43,266 nucleotides of DNA from Acidobacteriota bacterium. GTDB taxonomy: Bacteria; Acidobacteriota; Terriglobia; Terriglobales; Acidobacteriaceae. Every line of letters begins with the position of its first letter. Position 1 is the stretch's first letter. Of the stretch, positions 1 through 7,897 are shown in pieces. The position numbers and the translations under genes are program-made. The stretch covers positions 1 to 43,266 of the forward strand of contig QIAN01000384.1 of assembly GCA_003225005.1 (NCBI GenBank), in the 5' to 3' direction. The notes under the pieces were generated by a model. That model saw nothing but the letters and a program-made list of their open reading frames with translations. It had not been told where the DNA came from and did not search any database.

Positions 1-2
1 AC

Positions 3-104
3 CGCCAACCCACACAACTCCACACCCCCACCAGCAAATTTCAAGCCGCTTATGAAAAAGCCGACGCTTCGATTCAACAGGTCATCGATCTACTTGCCGC
101 TTGA
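3..104 (+). CDS. 3' end of an unidentified gene (truncated by window edge)
   Basis: An open frame enters from the left edge and stops with TGA at 102-104. The visible 33 residues end in KADASIQQVIDLLAA, which reads like an amphipathic C-terminal helix. No domain can be recognised from so short a tail and no start is visible. The frame could also be open by chance, so the call rests only on its protein-like composition. Confidence 0.35.
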   Translation, partial: RQPTQLHTPTSKFQAAYEKADASIQQVIDLLAA

Positions 105-266
105 AACTCTGAGAGATAAATTCTCAGACCTCAGGTTCAAGAATCTAAGGCCGATCCCAAAATAACCAGGGACATCACTGTCCGTGGCATGCACTCCCTC
201 CTTATATCTTTTGCTGACGGTTATGAGTACGAGTTCATGATGCCGACAGCCTGGCGGCACGCGCTG

Positions 267-1322
267 CTAATTCTGCCGCAAAGCCGGCATGGGGATCGGA
301 ATATTCAACGATGTCGCCCCCACTCCTACGCCACCCTGGCAAGTGGTGGGCGGAAACGTACAGCCCGTGCCGTTCCCCTGGCAGCCTGCTGCCCAGAACA
401 TATAACCCAGCATGCCCGACGTGCTTCCAGCGCCCTTCGGAGGAAGCGTCTCCACAAAATTAGCTGCAGCATTCTGATCCGAACTGTTGAACGTCGCGCA
501 ATTGGGCTGGCCTGCAACCAGCCACAGGCTTCCTGTGAGTTTGGCCGGGGCCGTCGGAGGCACTGAGCTGGTGCCGTCAACGTGCTGCGCCCAGCCCGTT
601 TCCAGCGTAGAAATACTCGTCTTCTGCGACGCCACCATAGCATTTGCATAGTCCAGCACCGGACTGCTAGTAGTCAGCCAGTTGAGCGCAGCATAATTCG
701 CAATCGCGGTCAGATACTGATCGTTGTTTCCCAAATCAATGGTCAGCCGCGCCGCAAAATTGCTCCCCGTCGCGTCATACGGCGTGACCGAGCGATAGGC
801 GCTCACAAACTGCTGCAATCCCGTTAAGTTCGGATTGCTGCTCTTTTCGTAATCAATCTCCATCCCAACGTTGAATTGTTTCGCCGCGTTCGCCGCGTTA
901 ATTCCCAGTTGTGTCGGATTGGTTCCGAGCGCCTTTTCCCAATTCTTCGTATAGCTGAATCCGCCGACCGACATCATCACCCGGATGCCTTTGCTCTGAA
1001 AGTAATTCACCACCGCGGGCGTCATGCCGATCGGGATTCCATTGACCGTGGTGGAGTCGTTGGTCAGGTTCATCAGCTTCACCGGGTTAACAAAGCTAAG
1101 CACCACTAGATTCGCCGACGGAGATCCGTTGCCGCGATCCAGGATCCAATGATTGTCGGTATCAAATGTGGTCATGTTCGGTACCGAAGCCCAACTGCAA
1201 GCGTCGGAATAGCAATGCCATAGTCCGTAGACTTGCATCTGCGTCTGGGCGTTCGCGGCAGAGCCAGCCAAAATCAGTACTGCTGCAACAGCGACTACTA
1301 CCAACATCACCTTGCGTGTCAT
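267..1322 (-). CDS. secreted GH18-like (chitinase-fold) protein
   Basis: A 351-residue protein with a cleavable signal peptide (about residues 1-25, ending SAANAQ). Two hallmarks of glycoside hydrolase family 18 are present: an SxGG-type strand (MMSVGGFSY, about 116-124) and the catalytic DxxDxDxE region as NVGMEIDYE (151-159), where Asp157 and Glu159 match the catalytic pair while the first Asp of the motif is replaced. The fold should be a TIM barrel acting on beta-1,4-GlcNAc polymers or a related glycan outside the cell, but the altered motif makes activity uncertain. The ATG at 1322 was chosen over an upstream in-frame start because AAGGAGG sits just before it and the signal peptide begins there. 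A candidate promoter lies about 260 bases upstream. It is a single gene with no operon partner. Confidence 0.8.
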   Translation of the reverse strand: MTRKVMLVVVAVAAVLILAGSAANAQTQMQVYGLWHCYSDACSWASVPNMTTFDTDNHWILDRGNGSPSANLVVLSFVNPVKLMNLTNDSTTVNGIPIGMTPAVVNYFQSKGIRVMMSVGGFSYTKNWEKALGTNPTQLGINAANAAKQFNVGMEIDYEKSSNPNLTGLQQFVSAYRSVTPYDATGSNFAARLTIDLGNNDQYLTAIANYAALNWLTTSSPVLDYANAMVASQKTSISTLETGWAQHVDGTSSVPPTAPAKLTGSLWLVAGQPNCATFNSSDQNAAANFVETLPPKGAGSTSGMLGYMFWAAGCQGNGTGCTFPPTTCQGGVGVGATSLNIPIPMPALRQN

Positions 1323-1582
1323 ACCCGCCTCCTTAAGGGGGATTTGAAGGAAACGATGGGAGCCTCTGACCCAAAAGCGGGGGAGCAGAGGCCTTAACTG
1401 CAGCAATAACCAAAGACAGCAATGACGAAGAAAACGCCAGCGACAGCGACAAAAACAAGGTCGGCACACGACTCTCGTGCAGGATTGAAGACAGGGCGCC
1501 TGTATCTGCGTGCGGAATCGAGAGGGGGAAGACCTGCGGCATCGGAGAACGAATACCCTTTGTGCTCAAAAGCGCTGGTAGG

Positions 1583-1609
1583 TTTATAACGAAATCAAGA
1601 CCATGTCAA
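1583..1609 (-). promoter_or_regulatory. candidate sigma-70 promoter of the GH18-like gene
   Basis: On the minus strand a perfect TTGACA (1609-1604) is followed after 15 bases by TATAAA (1588-1583). The spacing is slightly short. It would give a leader of about 250 nt before the GH18-like start at 1322. Confidence 0.45.
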
Positions 1610-1731
1610 TCAGTAAAAGGCTTCATTGAAACGTTGCTCCCGAATTTTTTGGTGCCTCGTCGGAAACCGGGATGGGCAGGGCGTTGGCGTGCTAAAGAGC
1701 GCCCGCTAACTTCCGTCCTCCTGAGCGTTTG

Positions 1732-1749
1732 ACCCGCTTTCCAGCGGGT
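1732..1749. repeat. hairpin with ACCCGC/GCGGGT arms
   Basis: Perfect 6-bp arms around a 6-base loop (TTTCCA). No T-tract follows, so it is not a typical terminator and its function is unknown. Confidence 0.4.
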
Positions 1750-2040
1750 TAAGCGAGGAGTTTCCACCAACGCGCCAGTGGGGATGGGAATCCACGGCTT
1801 TGGAAGGGCGCGACTTCAGCCGTGCCGTCGCCGTTCCCCGCAGACCACCCGTCCACCTAACAATGCCGGCCGCGGCGCAAGCCCGTCCTGCGAACCAGTG
1901 CAGAAGCGACTGAAGAAATTATTTCCCCCATGCCGCTATTCAATCGTTTCATGCTTTAATGTCCGAGCCGCGGAAAGGTCGCTCGTCGAAGGGTTTGTTC
2001 TTCAAACTTCCGGCTTTTGCCACGCAGGAGGACCGCTTTC

Positions 2041-3048
2041 ATGGAACTATCGCGTTGGTTGCAATGGGTATTGATGTCGTGTGTTGTAACGGCGGCCGTT
2101 TTTGCAGGCCTGGTTTTTCCGGCCTCGGTAGCAGCTCAGTCGCCTCCGCCCGACAGACAAGTTGCGATCACCATCGATGACCTGCCGGCAGGCAACTCAG
2201 ATAAGATGCCTGCCGCGATGATCACTGAGATGACGACGAACTTGCTGGCGGCTTTGCAGCAGCAAAAGGTTCCGGCTGTGGGATTCGTGAACGAGAAAAA
2301 AGTCTACAAGTGGGGCCAGGTGGATGAACGAATCAAGGCTCTCCAGATGTGGCTGGATGCGGGTTTTGATCTCGGCAACCATACTTATAGTCACCTGTCG
2401 CTGAATCAGGTTGGGTTGAAGGCTTGGGAAGACGATGTGGTGCAGGGCGAATCCGTGCTTAAGCTTCTGCTGGCACAGCGCAACAAGAAGCTTAGATACT
2501 TCCGTCATCCGTATTTGGATACCGGACGCGACCTACTTACCCGGCGCGAAGCAGAAGCTTTTTTAGTGGAGCGGGGATACAGAATTGCTCCGGTGACGGT
2601 GGACGCGTGGGACTGGAATTTTGGCGGTGTGTACGAAGAGTCCAAGAAACGCGGAGATACCGCAACGCAACAGGAACTCGTGAAAGAGTATCTGGCGTAT
2701 ACGGATGCGGAGTTCGCCTATTCCGAACAGTTGTCCATGCAGCTGCTGGGATATCAGCCCAAACAGATTTTGCTTTTGCACGCAAATCAAATGGAGGCCG
2801 AGCACTTCAACGAGCTCGTCGATGTAATACGCAAGCGCGGATACCGGTTCATCACGTTGGAAGATGCGCTGAGCGATCAGGCCTACGGGCTTCCGGATAC
2901 TTTCGTTGGGGAAGAAGGGACGGGATGGCTGGATCATTGGGCGATCACGATGGGGAAACCTCCACAGGGATCTCCACGGTTTCCGGCGTGGGTGGATGAA
3001 CGCTACAAGGTTCTGCCGCTGCCGCCGCAGCCTCAGCAGCCGCATTGA
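2041..3048 (+). CDS. secreted polysaccharide deacetylase (NodB homology, CE4-like)
   Basis: A 335-residue protein with an N-terminal hydrophobic export signal (about 8-33, ending SVAAQ). It shows the ordered metal-binding motifs of the NodB/CE4 family: ITIDD (43-47) supplying the catalytic-base and metal Asp, GNHTYSH (112-118) with His114 and His118 as metal ligands, and RHPY (155-158). Members remove N-acetyl groups from chitin-like oligomers, peptidoglycan or exopolysaccharide in the cell envelope; the substrate cannot be told from sequence. The ATG at 2041 has AGGAGG at 2026-2031, better than the in-frame ATG at 2017. It is followed by the broken phosphoesterase on the opposite strand. Confidence 0.85.
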   Translation: MELSRWLQWVLMSCVVTAAVFAGLVFPASVAAQSPPPDRQVAITIDDLPAGNSDKMPAAMITEMTTNLLAALQQQKVPAVGFVNEKKVYKWGQVDERIKALQMWLDAGFDLGNHTYSHLSLNQVGLKAWEDDVVQGESVLKLLLAQRNKKLRYFRHPYLDTGRDLLTRREAEAFLVERGYRIAPVTVDAWDWNFGGVYEESKKRGDTATQQELVKEYLAYTDAEFAYSEQLSMQLLGYQPKQILLLHANQMEAEHFNELVDVIRKRGYRFITLEDALSDQAYGLPDTFVGEEGTGWLDHWAITMGKPPQGSPRFPAWVDERYKVLPLPPQPQQPH

Positions 3049-3127
3049 TCGCCAGCTTGATGCAAGAATCTACGGACCGGTGAAAAACTCGGTCCTGTCG
3101 GGAGCGAGTGCCGAGAGGCCGGGAAAA

Positions 3128-3953
3128 CTATTGACTCCGCAGCCCGGCCAGAATCAGGCGCAATGTGCTCTGATGCTGGTAGGCGTTGGTGGACTGGAAT
3201 CCTTCTTTGGCTTTGGGGCTGACGATGACGGTGGCGAGGTGTCCACCCCCTTGGTCGAGGTCGGCTTGATTGCCCTCGTCGAGGGTATGATCAGCAGCGT
3301 GCTCTGAAAGCCAGGACTGGCGGCACGATGACATTGCTCTGCAGCCAGGTATCGGCCTGGGCGAGGCTGCCGTTGTGCGCGTCGTCATCAACGTTGGGTG
3401 CAATGAATGAGTATTGTGGCAACGCGTGGTTGGCGAGGTCAGTGGCGAACTGCGTGAAAGGCACGATGTTGGCGGTTTAAGCGATGCTGTTTTGCACGTC
3501 GGATAAATAGGAAAAGGAATTGTGGCGGCGAACGTAGACTCCAGCATCGGCGCCGACGTAACCGGGCGCAGGAATAGATTCGGCGTAGCACTTCCAAGTC
3601 TTGCCTGTTTTTACAAGTCCCCGAACCACGTTGTCGTCGCGGATGGTGCCGGAAAAACTGTCATCAAAGCTCTCGGTCAGGCCAGTCGTCAGCATCAAGT
3701 AGTTGGGAATCGACGGATGGGCGACTGCGGAATATTGCGTCGCTAAGCCATATTGCGCCGCCAGGCGCTTGAAATTGGGCATTGCGCAGTTGCCAATTAC
3801 TTCCGAGTAGCTGTGATTTTCCTCCACTAACAGCACTACGTGGCTGAAGCTGGGGTGATTGCTGGGTACTGGCGTCTGGACTATGGGGTTCCCTCCACCG
3901 CCGCAAGCAACTTGCAATGCTGCCAGGGTGCACAGAGTGAGCGCGGCGAGAAT
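3128..3953 (-). pseudogene. broken phosphoesterase-family (acid phosphatase-like) lipoprotein gene
   Basis: Read on the minus strand, the product starts with a lipoprotein-like signal (LCTLAALQVAC, then GGGG) and the phosphoesterase family segments SHVVLLVEENHSY, PSIPNYL and FDDSFSGTIRDDNV. The frame hits an in-frame TAA at 3477-3479, yet the same frame continues with family-like sequence (NIVPFTQFATDL, FIAPNVDDDAHNGS, ADTWLQSN). Near 3310 it shifts frame, and a different frame carries the conserved end (DEGNQADLDQGGGH, ATVIVSPKAK, YQHQSTLRLILAG). No ATG or GTG lies ahead of the signal; the frame opens at an ATT/CTG region just after a stop. One nonsense codon, frameshifting and a missing start indicate a pseudogene, unless several sequencing errors coincide. 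An intact version would be an envelope phosphatase or phospholipase C-like enzyme. Confidence 0.8.
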
Positions 3954-4112
3954 ATATCAGGGAAGCGCTTGAGGGCGAATGACAACAATGACACAAGTTT
4001 CCTTTGGGGCAATGGAGTTTTGGATGTCGGTCGGACCCTCAAATGTTTGCAGAAAAGGCCGCTAAGATGTGCACTCGATCCGCTGCCGAGCGTCTCGTTA
4101 CGAACACTTGGC

Positions 4113-4525
4113 CTAGGCCGCTTTGCCGCTTACATTTTTGCGCCCTAGGTTCACATCCTCTTGCTTGGCCTGGATGTCGACCTGCTCGTGCTTGATGTCG
4201 AGACGAAGACGGTTGTATATGCTCATGTACTGATTGGCGACCCAGACGAGGGCGAAGAGGGCGACAAGGTATCCGCGCCAATCGGTATAAAGCAGCTTGA
4301 AGCGGGTGATGATGAGGAGTAGCGCCGCGAAGTAATGGCTGAAACAATATTCGCAGGTTAAGACGCAGAAAAACTTGCGGCGAGGCAGGCTTCGGGCAAG
4401 CTTGGATTCACGCTGGCAATATTCGCGAGGCTCGCGGAAAACTTCCACGTGGGTGATGGTCCAGGAAACGCAGGCACGGGCATGGACAAGATCATGAGCC
4501 AAGCGAGTTGGTACCCGAGAGACAT
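4113..4525 (-). pseudogene. frameshifted small membrane protein gene
   Basis: The downstream frame encodes SWTITHVEVFREPREYC, a CxxC-containing segment (CVLTCEYCFSHY), a hydrophobic stretch (AALLLIITRFKLL), a second one (GYLVALFALVWVANQY) and a basic, charged C-terminus. The matching N-terminal membrane helix, MSLGYQLAWLMILSMPVPAF, is encoded from 4525 in a different frame. The two join only if one base is restored near 4464. I recognise the architecture (short integral membrane protein with a CEYCFSHY motif) but not a named function. A single one-base frameshift could be a real mutation or a sequencing error. No good ribosome site precedes 4525. Confidence 0.6.
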
Positions 4526-4925
4526 ACGGACGGAGGTTGGATGCCGGGCGCAGCAGATGCGTCAAGCGACGACAGGAATTGAAGCGCCTTCTCCTGGCAA
4601 TACCCGACAACGAATGTGAGTCAGTAAATCATGGGTAGGGTCCGTTGTCATCGCCGGCATGCTCCCTCTCCGCTTACTTTCACTGGCTCTTTCCTCGCAG
4701 CTGCCCGCAACACAATGGGCAACGCGGCCAAGTTGGCCTATCCTCCGCTGGCTAGCGGTGACCGTCCAGTCGACGCGAGCGATCATCCAGCCTCCGATCA
4801 CCCCGCTCCGAACAACTGAGAAACGGCGCCGGAACCCGAATAGCCCGGACTTTAGGAGTCGGGTCTCAGAAGAAAGAGCGGTTTCTCCTGAAATCCGAAA
4901 CCTCGTCAACGTCATGTTTCCGCCT
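4526..4925. other. intergenic, no gene recognised
   Basis: Four hundred bases between two minus-strand genes. Open frames exist on both strands but none has protein-like composition, a ribosome site or a recognisable domain. Nothing else was seen. Confidence 0.5.
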
Positions 4926-5537
4926 TCACATCACGACGAAGACAGCGACGCGAACGCCGGGATGGAGTAGATCAAAAAGGAAATAGTCTCCATCGACGTA
5001 GTCAATGTAAACGTCGTCGGTGTAAGCCCACTCGACGGGCCAGGGGTCAACGATCTCAAACCAGTAGCCGCCGTACTGAAGGCGTGGCTGACCTTCGACG
5101 ACTACAGGACGGTTGACAACGAAAGTATGCTGGCGGCCGAATTGGGCGTGGAACTTATCGTCAGGAATATGGCCGCCGCGCTTGGCCTTCCCTTGACCCG
5201 CGGGGTGATTGTGTTCAGCCTGTTGCTGAGGATGCTCGGGCGAAGCGGGTTTGGCCTGCTCATGCGAAGGTTTCGATTCCTCTCGCTTGGGTGGCTTGTT
5301 TTCGTCCAGCTTCCCAGGTTTGGCTTCGTCCTGACGCGGAGGCTTGGCTTCGTCCTGACGCGGAGGCTTAGCCTCATCTTGCCGTGGAGGCTTAGCTTCG
5401 TGGGACGCGGGTTGGGCTTCCGGTTTGGCTTCATCCTGTCGCGGTGGCTTCACCTCATCCTGCTGGGCATAGGCCACGGCAGAAGTCCCCAAAAGCAAAG
5501 CGAGGGTTGCGGTACTGATAAACGCGTAGAGTTTCAT
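4926..5537 (-). CDS. secreted KPPRQDEA-repeat protein with a C-terminal aromatic domain
   Basis: A 203-residue protein. Residues 1-24 form a signal peptide (TLALLLGTSAVAYA). Residues about 25-120 are low complexity, with the 8-residue unit EAKPPRQD repeated, in places as near-perfect 24-bp DNA units around 5325-5400, followed by degenerate KP/Q/H-rich sequence. Residues about 135-203 form a compact aromatic domain (VNRPVVVEGQPRLQYGGYWF, then WAYTDDVYIDYVDG). Similar domains end many small secreted acidobacterial proteins of unknown function. GGAGG just upstream supports the ATG at 5537 over one five codons earlier. The charged linker may bind wall polymers or act as a spacer, which is inference only. 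Confidence 0.75.
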   Translation of the reverse strand: MKLYAFISTATLALLLGTSAVAYAQQDEVKPPRQDEAKPEAQPASHEAKPPRQDEAKPPRQDEAKPPRQDEAKPGKLDENKPPKREESKPSHEQAKPASPEHPQQQAEHNHPAGQGKAKRGGHIPDDKFHAQFGRQHTFVVNRPVVVEGQPRLQYGGYWFEIVDPWPVEWAYTDDVYIDYVDGDYFLFDLLHPGVRVAVFVVM

Positions 5538-5728
5538 AGTTTCCTCCATCACGGCCGAATTTGGTGGTACGCGGACCCAGACTTTTTTTACTTAGTCAAG
5601 CAAGTGACAAATTGGCTTTGTTGAGATGCTCTCACAGGCAACCGGGATGCCGCGGAAAGACTGGAGTGGCGATCTCGGACGACGGATTGACCTCCGAGAG
5701 TAGCGCTTGCTAAAGCTTGCTGCGCCGA

Positions 5729-6059
5729 TCAGGCCGCTCTCGGGCGTTCGTGGGTCTTTTGTCCCGTCTGCTGCCAGAGTATTCGCTTAGCCCGCTGCAA
5801 CACTTTGCGCCGAGACGGGCTGAGGCCGCGTCCCGCGCGATTAATGAAATAGGTAAGCATCCGCATTCCGGAGCCTGGTCCTTTGGGCGAAACCCTCCTC
5901 GAAGCGAGTGACCGTGAGCGTCCTTCGTGAACTTTCGGGAGGAAACGTGGAAACGGTCGTGACTCCGGCGACCCGCCGTCTGTTGCCGCGTTTATTCGTG
6001 CTGGGCTTTTGGGCTCGAGAGCTCGATTGTTTCTTGCTTGACCTCTTTGTGGCCGCCAT
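5729..6059 (-). pseudogene. DUF3175-family gene broken by two frameshifts
   Basis: Three frames together spell a DUF3175 protein. Frame one from the ATG at 6059 gives a basic N-terminus and VAGVTTVSTFPPES. A second frame supplies FTKDAH. A third gives RSLASRRVSPKGPGSGM, MLTYFINRAGRGLSPSRRK and VLQRAKRIL. Continuity needs one base restored near 5930 and another near 5911. Two independent single-base losses within 20 bases suggest decay, though a poor sequence read would look the same. A weak GGAG precedes the ATG. The family is small, basic and of unknown function. Confidence 0.7.
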
Positions 6060-6273
6060 GCGGGTCTCCGCGGTATCCTGGAATCAGGGAAGGAGTGAGA
6101 TGCGAATTGTGGAGGAAATGCAATCGTGGGTGTCTCTCCGTTTTGATTGATTAAATTAATTTCCCAGTAACAAACTTTCCTCTTTTGCGCTAGAATGAGC
6201 GAGCTTAAACAGGTGAACCATTCTCTGGCACTGAAGGGTTCACATGACGCCTTCCCCCCCAAGGAGGTAGTAG

Positions 6274-6714
6274 ATGTACCGGCCCTATTCGAGTTCCCTT
6301 CCGGACTCGCGTCCGTTTCTGGATGTGGAGTCCGTTCTCCGCGGCTTTACTCAGGATTTTGTAACCTCTTTCAACACGGGAAATTATGATCAGGTGGCGG
6401 CGCTGTTCGCGCCTGATGGTGTGTTCATGGCGCCGCATCGCGATCCCGCGTGTGGACCCAAAGCGGTGGAGCGCCTGCTACGGGAATTTGGTGAGGCCGG
6501 GTACGAAGGCCTGCGCGTGGAAACAATGCGAGTGGATTATTCCAGTGATATGGCGATGGAAATCGGGCGTTATAGTCTGGCTATTCGACAGACTAACGGC
6601 TCTACGCTGGCCGATCGCGGCAAGTACGTGAAGGTATGGCGCCGCTTGGGGGCGTGGTTGATCGTGGCCGATTGCTGGAATAGCAGTTTGCCGCCAGCGA
6701 GTGCTGGAAACTGA
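6274..6714 (+). CDS. NTF2-like (SnoaL/DUF4440-type) small protein
   Basis: A 146-residue soluble protein without signal peptide. The central part (FTQDFVTSFNTGNYDQVAAL, then FAPDGVFMAPH) and the closing strands (GKYVKVWRRLGAWLIVADCW) follow the helix-cone plus curved-sheet pattern of the NTF2-like superfamily, in which SnoaL/DUF4440 members bind or isomerise small molecules. The substrate is unknown. AAGGAGG at 6261-6267 sits six bases before the ATG, one of the strongest ribosome sites in the window. A TAGAAT box about 80 bases upstream may be its -10. A copy of the TTGTTGATT element follows it. Confidence 0.75.
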   Translation: MYRPYSSSLPDSRPFLDVESVLRGFTQDFVTSFNTGNYDQVAALFAPDGVFMAPHRDPACGPKAVERLLREFGEAGYEGLRVETMRVDYSSDMAMEIGRYSLAIRQTNGSTLADRGKYVKVWRRLGAWLIVADCWNSSLPPASAGN

Positions 6715-6735
6715 TGTCCGAATTGTCGATCGTCG

Positions 6736-6755
6736 ATTGTTGATTTTTGAATGAA
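6736..6755 (+). repeat. TTGTTGATT-type intergenic element, partial copy
   Basis: A 20-base stretch just after the NTF2-like gene matches the left part of the longer elements at 10796-10884 and 14136-14220 (ATTGTTGATTTTT, then GAATGAA). The right-hand inverted arm is not obvious here. Confidence 0.45.
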
Positions 6756-6894
6756 GAGCCCCTGGGCCCGCAGCCTTCACTCCTTGCGGCGATAATGACT
6801 TTAAATTTCTGTGAGTGTCTGACGGCTGATCGCCGCCACGGGTCTACAATGACAAACGGGTCTTCATTTCCAATTCATGAGTGAGGAGAAGCGA

Positions 6895-7320
6895 ATGCAA
6901 CGCAGGGCTAGTGCTGTTTGGAAGGGCGGACTGAAGGACGGCAAAGGAACCGTATCTGCAACCAGCGGAGTTCTGAATAATACTGCTTATTCGTTTGCCA
7001 CCAGGTTTGAAAATACTCCGGGAACGAATCCTGAAGAATTGATTGCGGCGGCGCACGCCGCTTGCTTTTCCATGGCGCTTTCCGGGCAACTGGGGGGAGC
7101 CAATCTGACAGCCGAGAGCATCTCGACCACGGCCACCTTGACACTGGAGAAGCTGGACTCGGGGTGGGCGATCACGGCTGTGCATCTCGATGTTTCGGCG
7201 CGGGTGCCGAAGGCAGACGCCGCGGCGTTCAACAAAGCAGCGGAGAATGCCAAGAGCGGATGTCCGGTATCGAAAGTGCTGAAAGCCAATATCACGATGA
7301 CGGCGAAGCTGGAAGGATAG
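6895..7320 (+). CDS. osmC: OsmC-family organic hydroperoxide peroxidase
   Basis: A 141-residue protein aligned by eye over its full length with E. coli OsmC (about 143 residues): GKGTVSATSGVLN, TRFENTPGTNPEELIAAAHA, ACFSMALSGQLG, SGCPVSKVLKANIT. The two redox cysteines of the family are present (Cys57 in AACFSM, Cys123 in SGCPVS). OsmC dimers reduce organic hydroperoxides using dithiols in the cytoplasm. The ATG at 6895 has GAGGAG six bases upstream; an earlier ATG at 6877 lacks one. It appears monocistronic, and the tRNA-Leu promoter lies just downstream. Confidence 0.92.
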   Translation: MQRRASAVWKGGLKDGKGTVSATSGVLNNTAYSFATRFENTPGTNPEELIAAAHAACFSMALSGQLGGANLTAESISTTATLTLEKLDSGWAITAVHLDVSARVPKADAAAFNKAAENAKSGCPVSKVLKANITMTAKLEG

Positions 7321-7408
7321 GAGCAGGCTTCAGGCTTTCGGCTTCACTGAGGAGCCGACGCTGGGAGTTGCAAAGCTGGCGTGGCGTTAACTGCGAGGCG
7401 GAGTGCGT

Positions 7409-7436
7409 TTGACAGAGGTCGATGCGTCTGTAAAAT
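7409..7436 (+). promoter_or_regulatory. sigma-70-type promoter ahead of tRNA-Leu
   Basis: A perfect TTGACA (7409-7414), a 16-base spacer and TAAAAT (7431-7436). The predicted start near 7443 lies about 85 bases before the tRNA. It is the best consensus promoter in the window. Confidence 0.6.
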
Positions 7437-7527
7437 AGAAATGCAGTTCTTACCTGGAGCGGCCTTGTGGTCGCCGCATCCGTCCCACTTCTGCCGAAGT
7501 GGCGGAAGCTGCCGGAGTAGTATCCAG

Positions 7528-7614
7528 GCCATCGTGGCGGAATTGGCAGACGCGCATGGTTCAGGTCCATGTACCCGCAAGGGTGTGGGGGTTCGAGTCC
7601 CTTCGATGGCACCA
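7528..7614 (+). tRNA. tRNA-Leu (CAG anticodon)
   Basis: An 87-base class II tRNA with an encoded CCA end. The acceptor arms GCCATCG and CGATGGC pair perfectly. The anticodon stem CATGG/CCATG encloses the loop TTCAGGT with anticodon CAG. The variable arm (ACCCGCAAGGGT) is long, as expected for leucine, and the T-arm carries GTTCGAGTC. It reads CUG codons. A small hairpin with CACTTC/GAAGTG arms lies just upstream of it. Confidence 0.95.
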
Positions 7615-7878
7615 AGATTTCTTCTGATCCGAAGTCCTTCGCCGCGCTCCGGATTTCGCCTGCGGGCTCCCTCTTCGCTGACCTTCAGACTCATGCCCGC
7701 AAAGAGGTTCGAGTGGACGTCGAGAGAATGCGGTTTGAGTCTGAAAGCCCTGGCCATGCACGCGAGATCCCTCGCTCCGCCTGAAAAACGGCTACGTTCG
7801 GGATGTCGCCGATGGCATCCAGATCGCAGAATCCAAACTGCACCAGGCCCGCAGCGGACGCATTCGCAGGCACTCCCT

Positions 7879-7884
7879 TATAAT
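7879..7884 (+). promoter_or_regulatory. candidate -10 box of the trp/aro operon
   Basis: TATAAT followed by CCCTAG, 13 bases before the trpC ATG. No clear -35 is visible. Transcription would begin about 6-7 bases before the ATG, leaving no room for a leader peptide, attenuator or T-box. The same TATAATCYCTAG string occurs ahead of the lolC-type gene (22808). Confidence 0.45.
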
Positions 7885-7897
7885 CCCTAGATTCGTT

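Larger units (their letters stand above)
1323..2040. other. long intergenic region between divergent genes
   Basis: There is no convincing gene in these 718 bases between the GH18-like gene (minus) and the deacetylase (plus). It holds a candidate minus-strand promoter (1583-1609) and a short GC-rich hairpin (1732-1749). Open frames here have no recognisable protein character. Confidence 0.6.

Noticed and set aside
5127-5624. Hydrophobic plus-strand frame opposite the KP-repeat gene
   Set aside because: Antisense shadow of the KPPRQDEA repeats; the minus-strand product has a signal peptide, a ribosome site and a recognisable domain.
7344-7761. Minus-strand frames over the tRNA containing GTRTPTPLRVHGPEPCASANS
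   Set aside because: This is the well-known spurious antisense translation of tRNA-Leu; no ribosome site, and the tRNA structure explains the bases.
7615-7897. Possible trp leader peptide, attenuator or T-box upstream of trpC
   Set aside because: No Trp-rich short frame, T-box or antiterminator/terminator pair was seen, and the likely -10 lies only 13 bases before trpC.
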